64,000 nucleotides of DNA. Origin: Casuarius casuarius (taxonomy: Eukaryota > Chordata > Aves > Casuariiformes > Casuariidae). Position 1 is the stretch's first letter. Each line of letters starts with the position of its first letter. Shown here piece by piece: positions 45,252-57,200 of the stretch. The stretch spans positions 2,326,021-2,390,020 of the forward strand of contig PTFA01000055.1 of NCBI GenBank assembly GCA_003342895.1, read 5' to 3'. The translations under genes were made by a program, and so were the position numbers. The notes below the pieces were generated by a model. It made no database searches, was not told the origin of the DNA, and saw nothing but the letters and a program-made list of their open reading frames with translations.

Positions 45252-48200
45252 GTAGGATGGAAAGTTTCTTGATTATTTGTGTGTGTTGTTAAGAAAGTTT
45301 TCTAAAAGATGACCTTTTCTAAAAGACATTTCCAAGATTTATGAAAATGGAAAAATGTGTTTAAAAAATGTTAGTTGGCGATTGGCAAGTACTGTACAGT
45401 ATAGCGTGACAAATGCATTTGACATCCTTGATCTCTTTTTGTGGAATGTTAACTGTGATCATTATAGTCTGGGTTTGTTTTCTTTTGTGTGTTTTCAAAC
45501 TTATCTGTGTAACTATTTCCCTGTTGCACAGGGTGTAGGAGGGGGAAATCTGCCTCTGAAAATCATGTCATAGTTTAATTCTGTTGGGTTGTTGAGACTG
45601 GTAAATTTGGAGATCTCCTGACAGAACAAATTAATATTTATGTAACATGAACATTTAAAGAGCAGTTAATGTCTAAAGTCATGATACTAGTTTAAGTCAA
45701 ATATTGTTGAGTATTATTTATTCAGAGATTAATGGAAAGGCTATCAATTTTTTCACATTATTCCTAACTTTAAGTCAGCAATGTCTGAAGATCAGTTTTT
45801 AATGCAGTAGTTCCACGGTCAGTTTAAGCCCCCTCCCGCCCCACAGCTGCTCAAGTTGGAGGAAGAAAAAAAAAAAAAAAGTAGTTGTGCACTCCCTGTG
45901 CTTCTGGAGCTCCCTCTGCTCCCATAGGAACAAACGCTGCTATGGCCAGTTGTGAAGTGGTTATGAAACTGATTTGGATGAAAACTAAATGTTTTCTGCC
46001 AGGTTTTTAAATTTTCGTCAGTACTAGTTTCTTTGTGGTGCACTACACAGATACTTGTTCTGGCAAAGGAAGGGGATAACGCTGGAGTGAATGAATGATC
46101 AGGGATTAAAAGTGCTACTTTTGACAACAGCATCAGTTTAAACTGATTAAACCAAATAGTATAGGTTGGTTAGAACAGGAAATCCCAGTTTGGAATAATG
46201 CAGTTTAGAATGATGACTTTGTGACAGTGACTGACACTTCACATAAAATTTATTTTCTCTCAGACTTAAAATATACCAGTAATGTGTTATATAATGGCAC
46301 TTGCACTTTAAGTTGTTTTGGGATTACATGGAAGAGGTGCCCATGTATGTACAAACTGGAATGGTACATGACGAGCAGTGCAGTTGAATGCTTACAGTTG
46401 ATACGCAGGCATCTCTGTGTACTGGTATTTAGAGCAACCAGTAGTATGACTTTGACACAAAAGAAAATAAACATAATTCACCTAGCACAGTTAATGTGCA
46501 CCAAAAGAGAGAATTATCAGAAAACAAGGAAGAAAAAGTTTCTTTGCAGGAATGTAGGAATGAAAGGGAACTATAAAACTTGTTTTCTGTTGTCATTTAA
46601 CAGTTATTAATGTAGTTTGGCACCAAGAAATAAGTATCAGTAAAAAACAAAACAGCCAGCTCCTTGCAGGACACCAGTGAGTGATTCTTGCACTGTTTGA
46701 CAACTCCGCTAATTTCATTCATTCAGCCTGCTTCTCTATTTTCCTTTTATGTGTGTTTTATATGAATTTTGTATACAATTCCTGCACTGTATTTGAGAAT
46801 ATAAATTCTATGAAGGTAAAAATATTAATAAGATGTTGAAATATATTGCAAAAACTTATAAATTTTAAAACTTAGCAATTTGTATTTTCTGGTAATACTC
46901 ATTAGTCATGTTACCATCCAAGTCACATATACACTCTTAAATGTGTTGGAAAAAACCTGTTCTTATGTATGAAAAGACAAAAAAAAGATAATTGTCCTTT
47001 CTTCATGTTCAGCTATTAAAAAACATTTTGTTAAAAATTTTTCCATTATTTCTGAGAAGTTACAGAAACATCATTCTTATACAGTATCTATATTAGTACA
47101 GTAATTAATGTGAAATACACTATTGTAATCAGCAATATCAGATTCCAGTGACTGAGCATTTTATTTGAACTACATTTGAAAAACCTCCCATTGTGCATAA
47201 AATATGCTTAGAAGAACAAATAGATTATATAAATATTATTTGAAGATTTCTATCTCCCAATGGCAGCACTCAAGCTGTCACACCTATGTATTTTCACTAG
47301 ACAACAAATACCTCGCAAATACCTCTAGAAGTCCCAATTTTAGGTGGGAGATTGGCCCATTCTGGATGATCACTGTCAACATTTTTCTGGTGTAGGCGAT
47401 GCTTTCATTGGGTTGGGGCTGACACACTGGAAGCAAACCTCCTGAAGCCTCTTCTTTGAGAGCATCTGATGACTTCTGATCTTTCCTTGCTTAAATGATC
47501 TCTAGGCATACTTGCTGATAACAAAGTTATCATTTTTCTACAGGTATTTTAAAAGAAAGTAGGTTATGTGATATCTTTTGATTTTGTTTTTAGATGAAAA
47601 CTCTGTCAGAGATGCTGACATTTTCCCTTCATCTCCTGAAATTGAAAGAGGATCCACCCTGAAACTATTTTGTGTTCTTGGAAAACACTACATGCCTCAC
47701 AGAAATGCAAGCCACATCATCTGGAAATTGAATCATGAACTGATTGCTCAGGAAAACTATAATGTTGTCAACGAGACTGTATCTAGCGTAACCATCCATA
47801 ATTTCACTTACAACAAAGCACATGTGAAATGTTTTATTAAGTATCTAGGCAAAGAACAACTTCTGGTTCACACTGAAGTTAAATCTGGCTGTAAGTAGAA
47901 ATATAGGACAATGAAATTTAATATTTTTGAGTAAATTATTGTAAAAAATTGATTTTTAAAGGTGATTTTTTTAGCTTGTGGCATTTTTAAGACACTGGTA
48001 TTCAGGTATCTCCTTTTTTATCTGAAATAAAGCATGAAATTGATGCTGTCTCTTTACTGGTGCTAGTCTATAACCTCTCTGATGCTGACTTTTGGTCAGC
48101 TGAAGTCGGAGGGTGTTTCTTGTTGAGTTCAGTGAGTACTGGATATGTCCCTTTGATTAAGTCTCTTTGCTAGGCTAGCAAACTTTAGCTTCTTCTAGGG

Positions 48201-51200
48201 ACAAATTCTCCACTGATCTCCTATGTTTCATAGAAATTATAACTACAGTCTNGGCTGAAGAAGGTGACAAGATAAATATATACATAAAATTTCTCTAATT
48301 CATTGTACAGATTAAGTCCAGATTATATTAATATATGTTTTGGGTCTCTGCTCCAGTAAAGGAGCAATAAATGCAAAGAAATACATCCCTGGAATAAAGA
48401 AGAGCAGAAAGAATTGCCTGTGCCCAGTGTTCAGTATGCCATAAGCTTATCAATAAAAGGAAGGTCTTTTGAAGTGTTGGAAGAGAGAAGAATTAATTTG
48501 GAGAGAAAGCTTCTTCAACCAGATTATTTCACTGAGAACAGTTTTCTTTTCAACTGCAGTTTCTTCTAAGTGAAGAAGTCTGATAAGATATATTTGAGGG
48601 TGTTATATATTATGGATGATTTTAGACTATAGAGATTGCAGAGGATAGTTCCCTTTCTACTATCTTGGTCATAAGATAAAGAATCTGGAATTAGTGGTCT
48701 CTTCAGGGTCTTGTAGATGTGTTTCCCAGGGAGTAGTCTTCTGCGCTCTAAGACAGTGCAAGCTCCTCAGATTAGCGGTGTTACGGGGTGTGTGATCAGA
48801 CATTCTGGGAAGGAACAAAAAAGAGTCTGATCTTTCAGAGAATGCCCTCTTTTCCTGGACTTTTGTGATGTTTTGTTTTTTCCTCTTACTGGCTGGACTG
48901 GCATTTAGCTACTGTCACTTTGTGATAGCTATTCTTAGAGGTTCAGGCCAATGCATTTATTGGCTTGATATGAAGTTGTTATTGGGATAACGTAAAAGTA
49001 CCTTTAGGTCCACTTAACTAAGTATTTCTGAGAAGTAATTGGAGCAAATCTTCTCTTTCTCTCCCCAGGAAAGAAATAGTGGTTTTGGTTTTGTGAAGAG
49101 TTTTGAGGGCAATAAGAAATAATAAAAAGAAGTTCTGTGCAAGCCATTTACTGAAGTTTGCTATAATCTGCCTTTTGACTGGCATAATTGGTCTTTATTG
49201 AAGTTGCTTATTTTTACCAGAATTAATTTTTTCTTTATGTAATTGTAGTTCCACCGGACACACCAGGAAATATTTCCTGCATTTATTACTTCAATGTTGA
49301 ACTTGCTTGTAGCTGGACTTCAGGAAGACAAACGAATCTTACAACAAGCTATACTCTTTATAGAAAAATGTAAGTATAGAATATATCGGAACTGGGGTAT
49401 TGGGGTAAGACTGTTAGCTCCCTTCCCTCATATCCTGGCTTCTGTGTGAACAAAACCTGGAAGCACCACAGAGTTTAGAGTCAAGGGCAGTCCTCAGTCA
49501 GTAAGCTCAATTTTGGATTGGTAATGATTGGAAGAAGTTACAATCTGATACCTTTTTAGTACTCTTTATGAAAGAAGTGAGTGTTTTCAAGCTAATGTTC
49601 AATAGACAAATATTTATATCAAAAGTAACATTCCGTTGTACCCTTGAAATATCATTACTAATGAAATCAAAAGCTCAGTGAACCTAGGTGCAGATATAAT
49701 CTTTTAGGTTATTCTGCTGCCAAGTCAGAATGGAGGTGCTTTGTTGGAGTGTTACCTGGAAACTTGCTCTGTTACTGTCTGTCCCCATCTAGTGTGGGAA
49801 TTTAAAAAAGATCACTTCCTCCTCTAATGATTTTGAACTGATAATTGTTTAAAACAAAGGCTCTTTTATGCTGCATGGTCATACCAAATATGATTGCTTG
49901 TACTAATGGGTTGCACATGGGGATATTGTTGAATGTATACATTTTTTTACTTTGAAATGCAATATTCAAGTTACTTTACTTATTAGAAGCATATTATGCA
50001 TTATATATTGTACTCTGAAGCAGAACCATTGCAAGCCAAAGCCTTAATCTGTATTGTTTGTGTAAATGTTTAAAAATTTATGTAATTTGCATGTTCAGGC
50101 ACCAAAATATATTTGGTATTTAGCTGCATCTTGCAAGAGGCTAGCCATGTTCTGTCAAAAGGCTAATAAACAGGGGTCACAGAAGGTTACCCTTAGCATG
50201 CAAAATATGAATAAATTTTCTTCTGTAATGATAAATTTACTATTTCAAGGGAACTGCTTTTTTAGCCCTGCCCCTCCCAAAAAAAAGGCAGAAATGTGTT
50301 CTATCTGTGTGTTCTTTCAGAAAATCTGTCAGATTTCTGTATCTTGTAGTAGTTTGGCACTGGCACAATTTGGCTGCTCTTTTTTTCCATTTTTAAGATA
50401 CATGAAAGTGTGTCATCATGTAGCTCTACCATGTGGGATGTGTTTCTGTGTTCATGAACTGGTTATGTTTTTTCTTTTTTCTATATCTTTTTATATACCT
50501 ACATACATAGATATATATTAATTGCATGTAGGACCTCCTTTTTAAATACATAATCTGATTTCACTGCTCTGAGATTTTAATTTTAAAAAATAAGCCATAG
50601 ATCCCCTGTTGAGGCATTAGTACCCATTCGTGTTTCTTGGAAGTTGTCTCACTAATTACAATTAGGACTAACTGACTCTGTGCAGGATATTTATATGTAT
50701 TATTTACCAGTTTTAGATACGATACAATGGATCTGTAGGAGCAGTTCATTCTGGGAACAGTACTTGTTTTCACAAAAATGTCATCAAAGGAGATGTTTAT
50801 TGGTTAAAATGTCTTGAAACCCCCAAAACATATAACTACTAATTAAACCCTAACCTAACAATCAAACAAATTTATTCAAAGAAAATCCTCTGATTTCTAA
50901 CTCTTCCTTTTATTTTCCTTTATTTTTTGTAGGATGAGAGAACAAGGTGTGACTATTCCAAATATGGTTGGCTCCAGCTGCCAAAGCAAAACTGAGTCAT
51001 GTTCATTTTATTACCCAAATACTCCATATAGCAGTTCTTTTTGTTTTCAGGTGAAAGCTGAAAATGTTTTGGGTGAAGCCTCATCAGATTGTGTTCCTAT
51101 ACCTTTGGAAAAAATAGGTAATTAAAAAAAAGTTAACTGAGGATAAAACACACTACATGTTGACCTGATTGTACTCTGCCTAGTTCCCCCCGCCTCCCCC

Positions 51201-54200
51201 CAGTACAGCATTTGTATGTTTTGAGGATGCTGAAATAAATTGTGTGAGCAAAGGTTTTTTTTATTTGGAAGAAAATTACAGAAACCATTTTTTTCCATAT
51301 AATAGTTTTGAAATTATTATTTTTTTTTAATGGGGTTTAGCTTTGAAATGCCTTCTAATTTTAATTGTTAGTTAAAATTACTGTCTCTCTGAAATTGAGC
51401 TTATTTAGAATTGAACAAACTATTTCATCCTTCTCAGTTTTTATTTCATCAAAATTTGGATGCTTTCAGTTTAGGCAAAAATTATACTACTATATATCTA
51501 AGTGAAGGAAGTCTCTTATTACATTATAATTGATTGCATTTCCATATACTATTCTTTGAACTGATTGGAACAGGCAGCAATTTTGAGAAAATTGTTCTTA
51601 CTAAGGTCTTACAGATAAGTGATTAAAAATGATAGTGGGTTGTATTCATAATATGGAGCATCCAACTACAACAATATTTTAGCTAATGTCTGAAGTAGCT
51701 GTTGTAAACTTCTGGGTTTTTTTTATTATTAACCAGTAAAGACCATGTGCTAAAACTCTATCAGACTAAGGGGTGCCTTGGACTGTACTTGCATATTTTT
51801 GAGTGATACCGGACATCAGTGCAGAATCTGGCTGTAAATGAACAGATGATACTGTAGCTTCTCCGGATCTGTCCATCATTTACTCTGCTATTCTACTTTC
51901 TGGTTAGGAATGTAAAATGAATCACCTGTCCTGCAGTCCCTGGGACTGATATTTTAATCTATCTCTTCTCCTTCTGTGCTGTGTTGCATTTTCCTCTGTT
52001 GATTTTGGTGTAGTTTACCAAGATTATGATCTGAGTAGGATAAGGTTGACATAGTTATTCTTCCCTACATAATACACAGCTCTGTAGCACTGTCTTTTTC
52101 AATGCACGTGAGAGGTTGTGGAGTTTTATTTGATTGGCTGGCTCATGTGAAATGTTGATGCTAAGGCTGAAAGTAGGATGAGTCCAAGCTAGAAAGCTTT
52201 CCTTGAACCATACTGTGTGGAACATATGTAACTGCATAACAGTAGTATTGTGCTTCTGCTTGGACCCCATATGTTAGATCCAGCTACTCAGTGTTTTACA
52301 GATATCTATGGTACCGCACTGCTACATAATCATGCAGGGTAGAATTTTGGTTATGGTAAAGAAGTTTAAAAAAGAGTCCATTATCTGACATTTGGTGCGA
52401 ACAAGAAGCAAGGACAGCCCCTTTAGTTGAGTCTTTTTGCTGCAGCACTCTAACAGTTCTTCAGCCTTATGCTCCTTTACTCCTTGCATTCAAGCCTGTT
52501 AAGTATCCCAGCTCCAACTTGTTCTTTTTCTTGCTGATTTCCCTGAGAAGAGACTTTGGTAGTATTCTTCAAGACCTATATGGATAAAAGAAATGTGCGC
52601 ATCTGTTTGAGTTTGTTGGTATTAACTTAGTTGTGTGCAATGTCTCTTATAAATAACTTCCTGTATGTAGATTTGGTTTCTATAAAATGCACCATTATGT
52701 GTATACTCTAATAGAAGATACATTATATGGATAGTATATTCCTTCTTGGAATCTGTATAGGCCAAGTAATTCTAAACTTTCATATAAAGCTTTCTTTTTC
52801 ATGTTAATACTCTTGTTTCTCCATTCTAGAGAAATTTAAATTTCCTCCTGAAATACTTTCAGTACAAAAAATTGCTGGTGTAGAGCGGTTGCTTGCAGTG
52901 ACCTGGAAAAAACCTGAGAAGATTATACCTTCTCAAGACTTAAACTGCCGGGTTCGATACAGGAACTTGTATTCGAACTCTTCGGTAAGTTGCACAGTTT
53001 TTTTCCCTAATGTTAGCTTGTTTGTGACTAACTTTCTTAATGTTATAAAATGCTAACAAGAAAAAGGAAGGAAGTAATTGGAACCAATGATAAAATCCAG
53101 TTATTTTACTGGATGGTAATTAGGTATTTACGATCTTACGATTATTGTTTCATTGTCTAGGATGAATTGATCACTTCCTTTTGGTCAATGTCTATTTTGG
53201 TACATACCATATTTACGAACATTTCTGTAAAAGCTTCAGGGCTCACCTGTTACACAGAGAATCAGTCAAAATACTTGAATTTTCATGTTACGTTGTGGTG
53301 ATGAAAACAGTATTGACTCAACCACAATAGTTGTAAGATGGAATAATTGTACACTAATTTTCAATGAATTAAAGTATTAATTTTGTAATATAGAAAATAA
53401 GGGAAGTTATTCTTCCTGAGTCTTTCTGACACTTAAAGTGCCTACTAGAAACATAATGTTGTTTAGTCTTTTGCTGCTTTAGTTCCATCCAAATGGTCTA
53501 TTCTGATGCTTCTCACTATGGAAGCAATTTCGTTTGCAGTCTTACTGTTTCCTCTTCCAAACTTAAGAATGAGTCAGGTGGTTTGGCTTTTTCTAAGCTC
53601 ATTAAGCTTAAATGTCAGTCATCAGCTCAGTATTTTGCACATTAAACATAAATTCTGGGAGAGAAGAAAAATTCATCAGGGTAACTAGTAGTATTCAGGA
53701 CTTTGAAGAAGTTCCTGCTTCTAAAACTGTTTCTAATTAGCTTCCTTTTCGTGTTTTCATGGCTCAGTTTCTTTACTGTAGATATGACATATTCGTTGTT
53801 GGATTCAAGATTTAATATCCTCGATGATCTGATGAGCAGGATGGCTTTAGTCCGCCCTGGATATCAGAGACTGAACTCATAGTTATTTAAAAGATCACTT
53901 CAAGATGTCCCTCCCTTTGGAGTCAAGACACCGTTGTCCTTGTGATGCTTACATGCATATGGGATCATTCTTGAACATTGAAAATGTTCACGTTTTTTGC
54001 CAAGTCACAGCATTATCTTGTTTTGTGTCTGTTTGTTACCACTTGCATAAGAAATCACCTGTCTACTTTTTCATTATCAAATTACACAATTTACAGCCAT
54101 CTTCCTCAGGATTTCTGCTTTTTTCCACAGACCTCCTAGAGAAAAACTATTAACAAGGGTCAGGAAAGACACAGTTTCAGTGAGTTTAGTTCTGTTGGAG

Positions 54201-57200
54201 ATTGGGCAAGCATAGTTCGTAGTTTTGTCCTTTGTAAAGCCAATGGCAATGGCCAAAGACAACAGCCTCAAATAATCATCTTGATATAGGAGCTGTTTTT
54301 CAGTCTCTGAGCACAGATATGCGAAACCTGTTTGAGCAAATGACTGTTTTCCTGACCTTTTAAGACCGTTTGTCAAAAGAATCTAAATAGTTTGTGGACT
54401 ATGAAAACTAGATTACCTGTTTTTCTACTTGCATATACTTAGTTTCTAATTATAATTAAATATTGTTTACAGCCTTTTGTCAAGTAACTTAAAGATGCAC
54501 TGTGTCTGTGCAATTCCATGTCAAGTTCTGCAGGAAATTGATGTCAGGTCTAAAGCCCCTTTTATTGTAGGTTGGCTACCTACCAGTGTTTTAGTTCCCA
54601 AAATTCATCCTCATAGGTCCATTTTTCTATTTTTGACAGTGAGTTTCTTGAGATCAGAATGGACTAAAATTTTCAGAGGTTGAGGGCTGTTTCATTAGGC
54701 AGTGCAGTTCCCATGCCGCTTTTTAAAGGAGCGGCTGTCTGCTTATTGCACTGTTAGTCTGGTGCGCTTCTCAGCGGAAGGCTCAGTTGGTAAGACCAGT
54801 GCTCCATCACAGGTTTGTGGTTCTGTTGTGTGCTAGCATTACGTTACTGCTTGAATTTTGCTCCCAAGAATGGAATCTCCCTTGTTCTAAAAATTACCTT
54901 TGACATTGGAGAGTTTAGCTTAAATTTTATTTTAGCATGTATCTTTTCAGTTTTTTGAAATGTGCAGGGGAAGAGAGGGTGGGTAATTGAGTAATTTTTG
55001 CAGTTTGGAGAAGACACAAGTGTTGGTGTAGGGATTATACCAGTCTTTCTGTATACAAACACTTAAAATCTTTCTAGTTCCTATTTGTTTGTATTGGCAT
55101 GAACTTTGCTACGTTTCATGTCTTCTTTCACCTTTTGTTTTGGAACAACCATCTAGTTTCTGACTTTCCATCAGTAAGATTTTTTTTTTTTTTTTGAATG
55201 GATGATGTTTTAAGATGAGGATATTACTTTGTCATTGCTCTTTGAGGAAGGTACTGCATTAGTTATTTCCTCATACTCTTGTCTTCCTTCACAGCTGAAA
55301 GAATACATATTCCAGGATTTTTTTTGTAGTACCAGAACTTCCTATATTTTTCCTTGATCTGTACATTTTAACTGTAAGTTGATGAACCTTGAGGATGCCT
55401 ACAGCCACATTGTTACATGGCTAAGAGCTACAATACCCTGTATCTCAGGAAAAAACAGAAGTACCCCCTGGTTCACAAGCTGCAGGTGATCGCTGCTTCC
55501 CAAGGCATGCCACTGCTGTGATATGGAGCTGTATCCAGGGCAATATGATGATACCGCCTTTAGCAATACCCATTTGCTTCCCAACCCTTGGAATTACAGT
55601 TATCCAGCACCTTCTGCACCAGCTCACCTGCTCTCGAACTGCTTGTGAGCAGCACGCGGTTCAAACCACAGGTCAGTCAGCCCTGACCTAGTTCAGGCTC
55701 AAGTTTCTCAAAGCCAAGAGTTTTAAAGGAAGAATGAGGATGCTATATGGGAAAAATGAAATACAGAACAAGCAGTTTCAAGTTTCAGAGAAGTGAGATG
55801 GGAAACATGAAAGGTGTATCCTTTGAAGTTGTTGAGTGGTTTCGTTTGTTTTTTTTGTTTGTTTGTTTTTGTTTTTACATTAAGTCAAGTATCTACTGCA
55901 TCTTCTTTTTACAGTGAATTATTTTTGTTCATATATTTGCTTGTAGGAAACTGTTCCCGTCACCCTGACTTCTGGAGAGAAAATAGCATCACTTAATCTC
56001 ACAGGTCTGTGGGATTCCACAGAGTATGCAGTTGCCATTCAGTGTATCAGTGTTGAATCAAAATTCTGGAGTGAATGGAGTAGAGAGAAAATGGCAAGCA
56101 CAGAAGAGAAAGGTAGACTGAAAATTTACAGTGTATTTTTCTTTGGATATACTTTGGGATTTTAGGATTTAATAACAGAAAACACTTTATTTTCAGCATA
56201 TTATCAGTCTATTGAATTTAGAGTTTTCTTTTTAAAAAAATACACATTTGCTCTCTGTTTAAATATAGAAGAGGGAAAACTGAAAGGAAGGAAAGAGCAA
56301 TGAGTGGAGGAGAATTTGAAGGAAATTTAAATACAAAAAAAGTAGGGCTAAGGAAAAAGGATGAATAGAAAGGAAGACAGGAAAAAATGAGAATGTAGAT
56401 GGAGAATAAACACATGCTAAATAGTATTGTAGCAAAAGTGCATGTGGCTAGTTTGTGTAGTAAAATATAAGTAGAGAAATTAAATTGCCAGTTAAAAAAA
56501 AAAAAAAAATTAGGAAATCTCCTCTAGAACTTAACAAAATAAAGCAGAAGGAAATGTCATCTTTTTCCTGTTATTTCCATACTAGATAAAGTTCGCAGGT
56601 TTAGAGGAAACTCTTTAATGTCTAGAATACTAAAAAATTCAAAGAGTAAATGACTAGAACATTGATAATTTGAAAATATTATGTAAATCAAACATTGCTT
56701 ATAAAGCACATATATACATATACACACAAATATATATCTGTATATATGTGTTGAAACTGTTTCTCAACTCCTCTTTCTAGTACTGTTTACCTCAAAATGA
56801 ACCAAGATATTAGTCTACTACATATTCTAGAATCAACAAGTTAAGATTATTTTATACAGTGCTGTCAATGTACAGTACATAGCACATAAATGGAAGAAGA
56901 TAGTGTCTTCGCCCTTAGAATTTAATAATCTAAAATGTCTATGGTAAAAAATGGCAATCAGGAAAGAGATGGAATAAATGGTTTTTGAGTATAACACGAT
57001 GTCTAAAATCTGAGCAAAAGAAAAGTGAAGGACAGGAAAGTTTTGAGAAGGCCAAGGAAGCTACAAGGGAAATGCTTAAAGGGAAAAGAGCACCACATCA
57101 CAAATAGAAGGAAAGAGTTATAAGTTGCTCTCAGACTGTATTTTTGAAGCCTTTTGTTTTTACCATACTACCCTATCTTTGTAATATTAAAGAAATTTCA

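Noticed and set aside
47594..47890. Possibility that the Ig exon marks the gene as IL6ST (gp130) itself
   Set aside because: All downstream exons fit IL31RA better (KVDLWRVIES, TLRIPS, CYNISVYP, KPSEGP), and the position right after DDX4 on the same strand fits IL31RA synteny.
49801..50521. 151-codon open frame at 50066-50521 as an extra receptor exon
   Set aside because: No homology, no suitable splice sites with matching phase, and the flanking exons already join in frame.
54770..54830. tRNA-like stretch (GGCTCAGTTGGTAAGACC resembling an A box)
   Set aside because: No proper B box follows, and no cloverleaf arms can be paired; at most a decayed tRNA-derived fragment.
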